A DNA stretch of 37,611 nt, from positions 1 to 37,611 of the forward strand of contig JAKSOA010000017.1 of the NCBI GenBank assembly GCA_024405875.1. The letters run 5' to 3'. The notes below the pieces were generated by a model that had not been told where the DNA came from, made no database searches, and saw only the letters and a program-made list of their open reading frames with translations. Numbering within the stretch: position 1 is the first letter of the stretch; each line of letters begins with the position of its first letter. The DNA is from Paludibacteraceae bacterium (GTDB taxonomy: Bacteria; Bacteroidota; Bacteroidia; Bacteroidales; Paludibacteraceae). A program made the translations under genes and the position numbers. This document shows, in pieces, positions 35,058-37,611 of this stretch.

Positions 35058-35966
35058 ATGGTTTACAATAATATTGTTGATTTGATTGGGAACACCCCTC
35101 TGCTTAGTCTGAAGGAGACTACTGGTTTTGAAATCTATGCTAAAGCGGAGTTTCTGAACCCTGGTGGAAGCATAAAAGACCGTCCAGCCCTGAATATGAT
35201 TCTTGCGGCAGAGAATGATGGCATTCTTAAACCTGGTATGACTATTGTGGAGCCTACATCGGGGAACACAGGCATAGGTCTTGCATTAGTAGGAGTGAGA
35301 AGGGGCTACAAAGTAATTATTGTGATGCCTGAGAATATGAGTGAGGAGCGTAAGAAGATTATAAAATGCTTAGGTGCGGAATTAGTTCTGACCCCTGCAA
35401 AAAAGAGTATTGACGGAAGTGTCAAGGAGGCGGAGCGCATTGTTTATGAACTTGGGAAGAACGGATTTATGCCACAGCAGTTCATCAATAAAAACAATCC
35501 GTTAATCCACTATAAGACCACTGCGGTTGAGATGGTGGAGCAACTTGGCAAACCAATTGACATATTTGTATCAGGTTTGGGTAGTGGCGGAACTCTGCAA
35601 GGTATTGGAATGTACCTGAAGGAGAAAAACCCGAACACAATGATTGTTGCCGTTGAGCCTAAAGATGTATCCGCTCTTCTTGGTGATGAGCCTGGACTTC
35701 ATCAGATTCAGGGCATAGGAGATGGATTCATTCCGGAGATTCTTAACACAAAGATGATTAATGAGGTGGTGACAGTCTCTGATGAAGATGCAATTAATAC
35801 AACTCGTGACCTTGCCCGTGTTCAAGGAATTATGTGCGGTACATCTTCAGGCGCCAATATTTGGGCAGCCATTCAAATGGCAAAAAAATACGGCCCGGAC
35901 AAAACTATAATCACTGTTCTTCCAGACCGTATGGAGCGTTATTTCTCTACAGGTTTGCTTGATTAA
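35058..35966 (+). CDS. cysK: cysteine synthase A (O-acetylserine sulfhydrylase)
   Basis: A 302-aa pyridoxal-phosphate enzyme of normal length. It makes cysteine from O-acetylserine and sulfide in the cytoplasm. Lys40 in NPGGSIKDRPA is the PLP Schiff-base lysine; TSGNTGIG (about 67-74) binds the substrate carboxylate, and GLGSGGTLQGIG is the phosphate-binding loop. It ends with the typical ITVLPDRMERYFSTGL. A cysteine synthase B or a cystathionine-type relative is possible in principle, but the motifs fit CysK best. It stands alone between the PFOR terminator and a convergent gene 18 bp away. Confidence 0.93.
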   Translation: MVYNNIVDLIGNTPLLSLKETTGFEIYAKAEFLNPGGSIKDRPALNMILAAENDGILKPGMTIVEPTSGNTGIGLALVGVRRGYKVIIVMPENMSEERKKIIKCLGAELVLTPAKKSIDGSVKEAERIVYELGKNGFMPQQFINKNNPLIHYKTTAVEMVEQLGKPIDIFVSGLGSGGTLQGIGMYLKEKNPNTMIVAVEPKDVSALLGDEPGLHQIQGIGDGFIPEILNTKMINEVVTVSDEDAINTTRDLARVQGIMCGTSSGANIWAAIQMAKKYGPDKTIITVLPDRMERYFSTGLLD

Positions 35967-35984
35967 ACAACCTGTTATTTATGT

Positions 35985-37397
35985 TTACTGCTGAATCTTA
36001 ATAGTGGTGCCGTCTGACATTTCGGCTATTCTTACGCCTTTGTAATCTTCAGGAACAATTACACCAATAAGATTCCTATATCGTAGAACATACGCCTGAG
36101 CCTTAGTTTCAGGAGTTGACGTTTTAAGCGGAGACACATCTAATTTTATTGTATCATCATTAATCACGGTCAATGTAACTATAACATTGTCTCCTGAGTT
36201 AAGACCATCTGCAATGGTAAGATTCTCATCTCCCGCCGGATACCAATCCTGCTTAATCAAATTACTTCCACTATAAACATTCAACCCGGAACCTTTACCC
36301 CATATACTTTGAAGAGTGAACACGCCGTCACCCTTTGATGTCATATTTTGAGTTGTCCAATCACCACCGTTCCAATCAGACTTGACCTGCCACTCTGTAT
36401 ATTCTGTATATTTATATTGTATATCTCCCTTACGCTCAGCCACCGCACTACCCTCACCTTTGCTTAGGTCTAATGTGAAAGTTACAGTATATGAGCCATC
36501 TTGTGTAATGCTGAGTTTATAGTTTGAATCATCGGCAGGAATCCTTACCTTCCAATCACCGTTAGCGGCAAACTTATACTCGTACCCTGCACCCTCTGAC
36601 TTAACTTTCAAAGATACGTTCTCTTTAATCAACTTATATGTGCCGTCACTCTGTTTGGTCATCTTGTTTGCATCAGCGGTAACATCCCATTCATAACCGG
36701 TAAGCATTGACTCTCCAGCCACCCTCCAAACCTGCTCTTCTGCAAACTCAGCATATAGCATATCATTCTCAGGCTCTAACTTAATATATAAATCATATTC
36801 GCCTGTCTGTGCAACCACGTATGCTCCGTCATTAACCGTTATTCCTGTTTCACCCTCTACGCCTCCAACCCACGATATCTCCTTAGTTATATTGTACATT
36901 TTAAATGTCTGACCTGCCGTTAATGAAACATTCAGCACCTCCCATTGAGAAGAATACCCCTCCGGATTGAAATCAGACCTGATACCTTGAATAACTTTAT
37001 CAGAGCCTACCACTACTCCAAACTCCTCAGGAGTGGTTTTCCAACCGAAAACTTTAACATCAATCACACCATCTTCATCAGGTTCAACTTTAATATCTCC
37101 ATTTGGGGCGGCATTTGCGTCATCAAATGATGCGTTCCAAGAAAATTGGTAGCCCCAACCTATCTCTGTGGCATCAGGGAAATTAATAGTAAAGTGGCTG
37201 TCATCAACCTTATTCATTAGCACCCACTTATTATCTGACATAGCCCCATTGAAATAACATTGTGGCGTAACCTTGTCATCAGGCGTCTCAACATTAACAG
37301 TAATACCCTCCGCACACACAACACCTGTGGCAAACAAACCAAATAGTATAAAAGAGACCTGTAAAATGTTTTTGCGTAATATATTCCTCATAAACAT
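35985..37397 (-). CDS. secreted protein with starch-binding (SusE/F-like) modules
   Basis: A 470-aa protein. A signal peptide (RKNILQVSFILFGLFATGVVCA) is followed by four or so beta-sandwich modules with repeated patterns such as YKLSITQDGSYTVTFTLDLS and WRVAGESMLTGYEWDVTADANKM. These resemble the tandem modules of SusE/SusF and other outer-surface glycan-binding proteins. No lipobox Cys follows the signal peptide directly (VCAEG has one Cys close to the cleavage site, but the context fits a normal signal peptide better). The C-terminus (YKGVRIAEMSDGTTIKIQQ) looks like a short type IX-style sorting tail, held loosely. The start could be the ATG at 37397 or the one two codons later. No susC/D genes are in the window. 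A promoter lies about 25-55 bp upstream. Confidence 0.75.
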   Translation of the reverse strand: MFMRNILRKNILQVSFILFGLFATGVVCAEGITVNVETPDDKVTPQCYFNGAMSDNKWVLMNKVDDSHFTINFPDATEIGWGYQFSWNASFDDANAAPNGDIKVEPDEDGVIDVKVFGWKTTPEEFGVVVGSDKVIQGIRSDFNPEGYSSQWEVLNVSLTAGQTFKMYNITKEISWVGGVEGETGITVNDGAYVVAQTGEYDLYIKLEPENDMLYAEFAEEQVWRVAGESMLTGYEWDVTADANKMTKQSDGTYKLIKENVSLKVKSEGAGYEYKFAANGDWKVRIPADDSNYKLSITQDGSYTVTFTLDLSKGEGSAVAERKGDIQYKYTEYTEWQVKSDWNGGDWTTQNMTSKGDGVFTLQSIWGKGSGLNVYSGSNLIKQDWYPAGDENLTIADGLNSGDNVIVTLTVINDDTIKLDVSPLKTSTPETKAQAYVLRYRNLIGVIVPEDYKGVRIAEMSDGTTIKIQQ

Positions 37398-37421
37398 AGC
37401 ATTTTATATAAATTCATTCTG

Positions 37422-37453
37422 CAATTATAATAAAAAATACTCTAAATAACAAA
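37422..37453 (-). promoter_or_regulatory. promoter of the starch-binding-like gene (TTTG-N20-TATAATTG)
   Basis: On the minus strand TTTG (37453-37450) and TATAATTG (37429-37422) are 20 nt apart; the -7 box has one mismatch to TAnnTTTG. Confidence 0.5.
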
Positions 37454-37464
37454 AGAAAATGAAT

Positions 37465-37493
37465 AAAGATTTCTCGCTTCGCTCGAAATGACG
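37465..37493. repeat. dispersed repeat, family A
   Basis: AAAGATTTCTCGCTTCGCTC, then GAAATGACG. This is the cleanest copy of the family in the window and a useful reference for the others. Confidence 0.8.
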
Positions 37494-37582
37494 ATATGTG
37501 GCGACATAGCCGTCACTTTCAAAAACGCACTATTAATGGAGTGCGTAAGCCGCCAATTTCAAAAAATCGCTTGTCGCGGGGG

Positions 37583-37601
37583 ATTGGGGGTGTCCCCCAA
37601 T
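37583..37601. repeat. perfect 8-bp inverted repeat near the right edge
   Basis: ATTGGGGG (37583-37590), TGT, CCCCCAAT (37594-37601). No gene is visible between 37398 and the edge apart from the upstream promoter; the hairpin may belong to an element continuing outside the window. Confidence 0.7.
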
Positions 37602-37611
37602 AAACAAGGTG

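Overview
The window looks like a chromosomal segment of a Bacteroidales bacterium (Bacteroidota). The evidence is: several promoters of the Bacteroidota type (TTTG, about 19 nt, TAnnTTTG), mostly no Shine-Dalgarno sequences, a fused GldF-GldG gliding-type ABC protein, large secreted Ig-like and starch-binding-module proteins, a single-chain PurL and a homodimeric-type pyruvate:ferredoxin oxidoreductase. I cannot assign a genus from sequence alone.

Layout. 1-4264 (minus) is the 5' part of a giant secreted multi-domain protein, open to the left edge and ending there in two 77-residue tandem repeats. 4477-8985 (minus) is a housekeeping block: DnaQ-like exonuclease, dnaN and gldFG. From a divergent promoter at about 9000 run a PagL-like outer-membrane protein and a membrane-anchored DUF3352-like protein with a propeller-like C-terminus. 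13192-20497 is an AT-rich accessory island (single 60-base lines that I counted are 28-30% GC, against about 50% in flanking genes). It holds an Abi_2/AbiF-type HEPN gene bracketed by a 41-bp direct repeat, a strong candidate for a structured ncRNA of about 310 nt with its own promoter, and a tight four-gene operon: metallo-beta-lactamase-fold protein, four-helix membrane protein, calcineurin-like phosphoesterase, Hsp90-like GHKL ATPase. That operon is the best candidate here for an undescribed, probably anti-phage, system.

20566-25262 holds a secreted Ig-like protein that ends without a visible sorting domain, a small orphan antitoxin-like gene between two nearly identical terminators, and a secreted tyrosine phosphatase interrupted by one in-frame TAA. 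25338-35966 is metabolic: purL, a two-gene chromate-transporter pair, a nucleotidyltransferase, PFOR and cysteine synthase. The right end (35985-37397, minus) is another secreted starch-binding-like protein.

Two families of short dispersed repeats recur: one around the core CGTCAT..TGAGCG-AGCGAAA, the other made of GTTGACA-like heptamers. They sit at gene borders and in three places appear to have become coding sequence or to supply a start or stop codon.

How the genes work together: the core genes serve replication (dnaN, exonuclease), envelope and gliding-type ABC functions, purine synthesis, anaerobic pyruvate oxidation and cysteine synthesis. The island between them looks like a defence locus inserted next to envelope genes. 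No CRISPR array, tRNA, rRNA or transposase was recognised.
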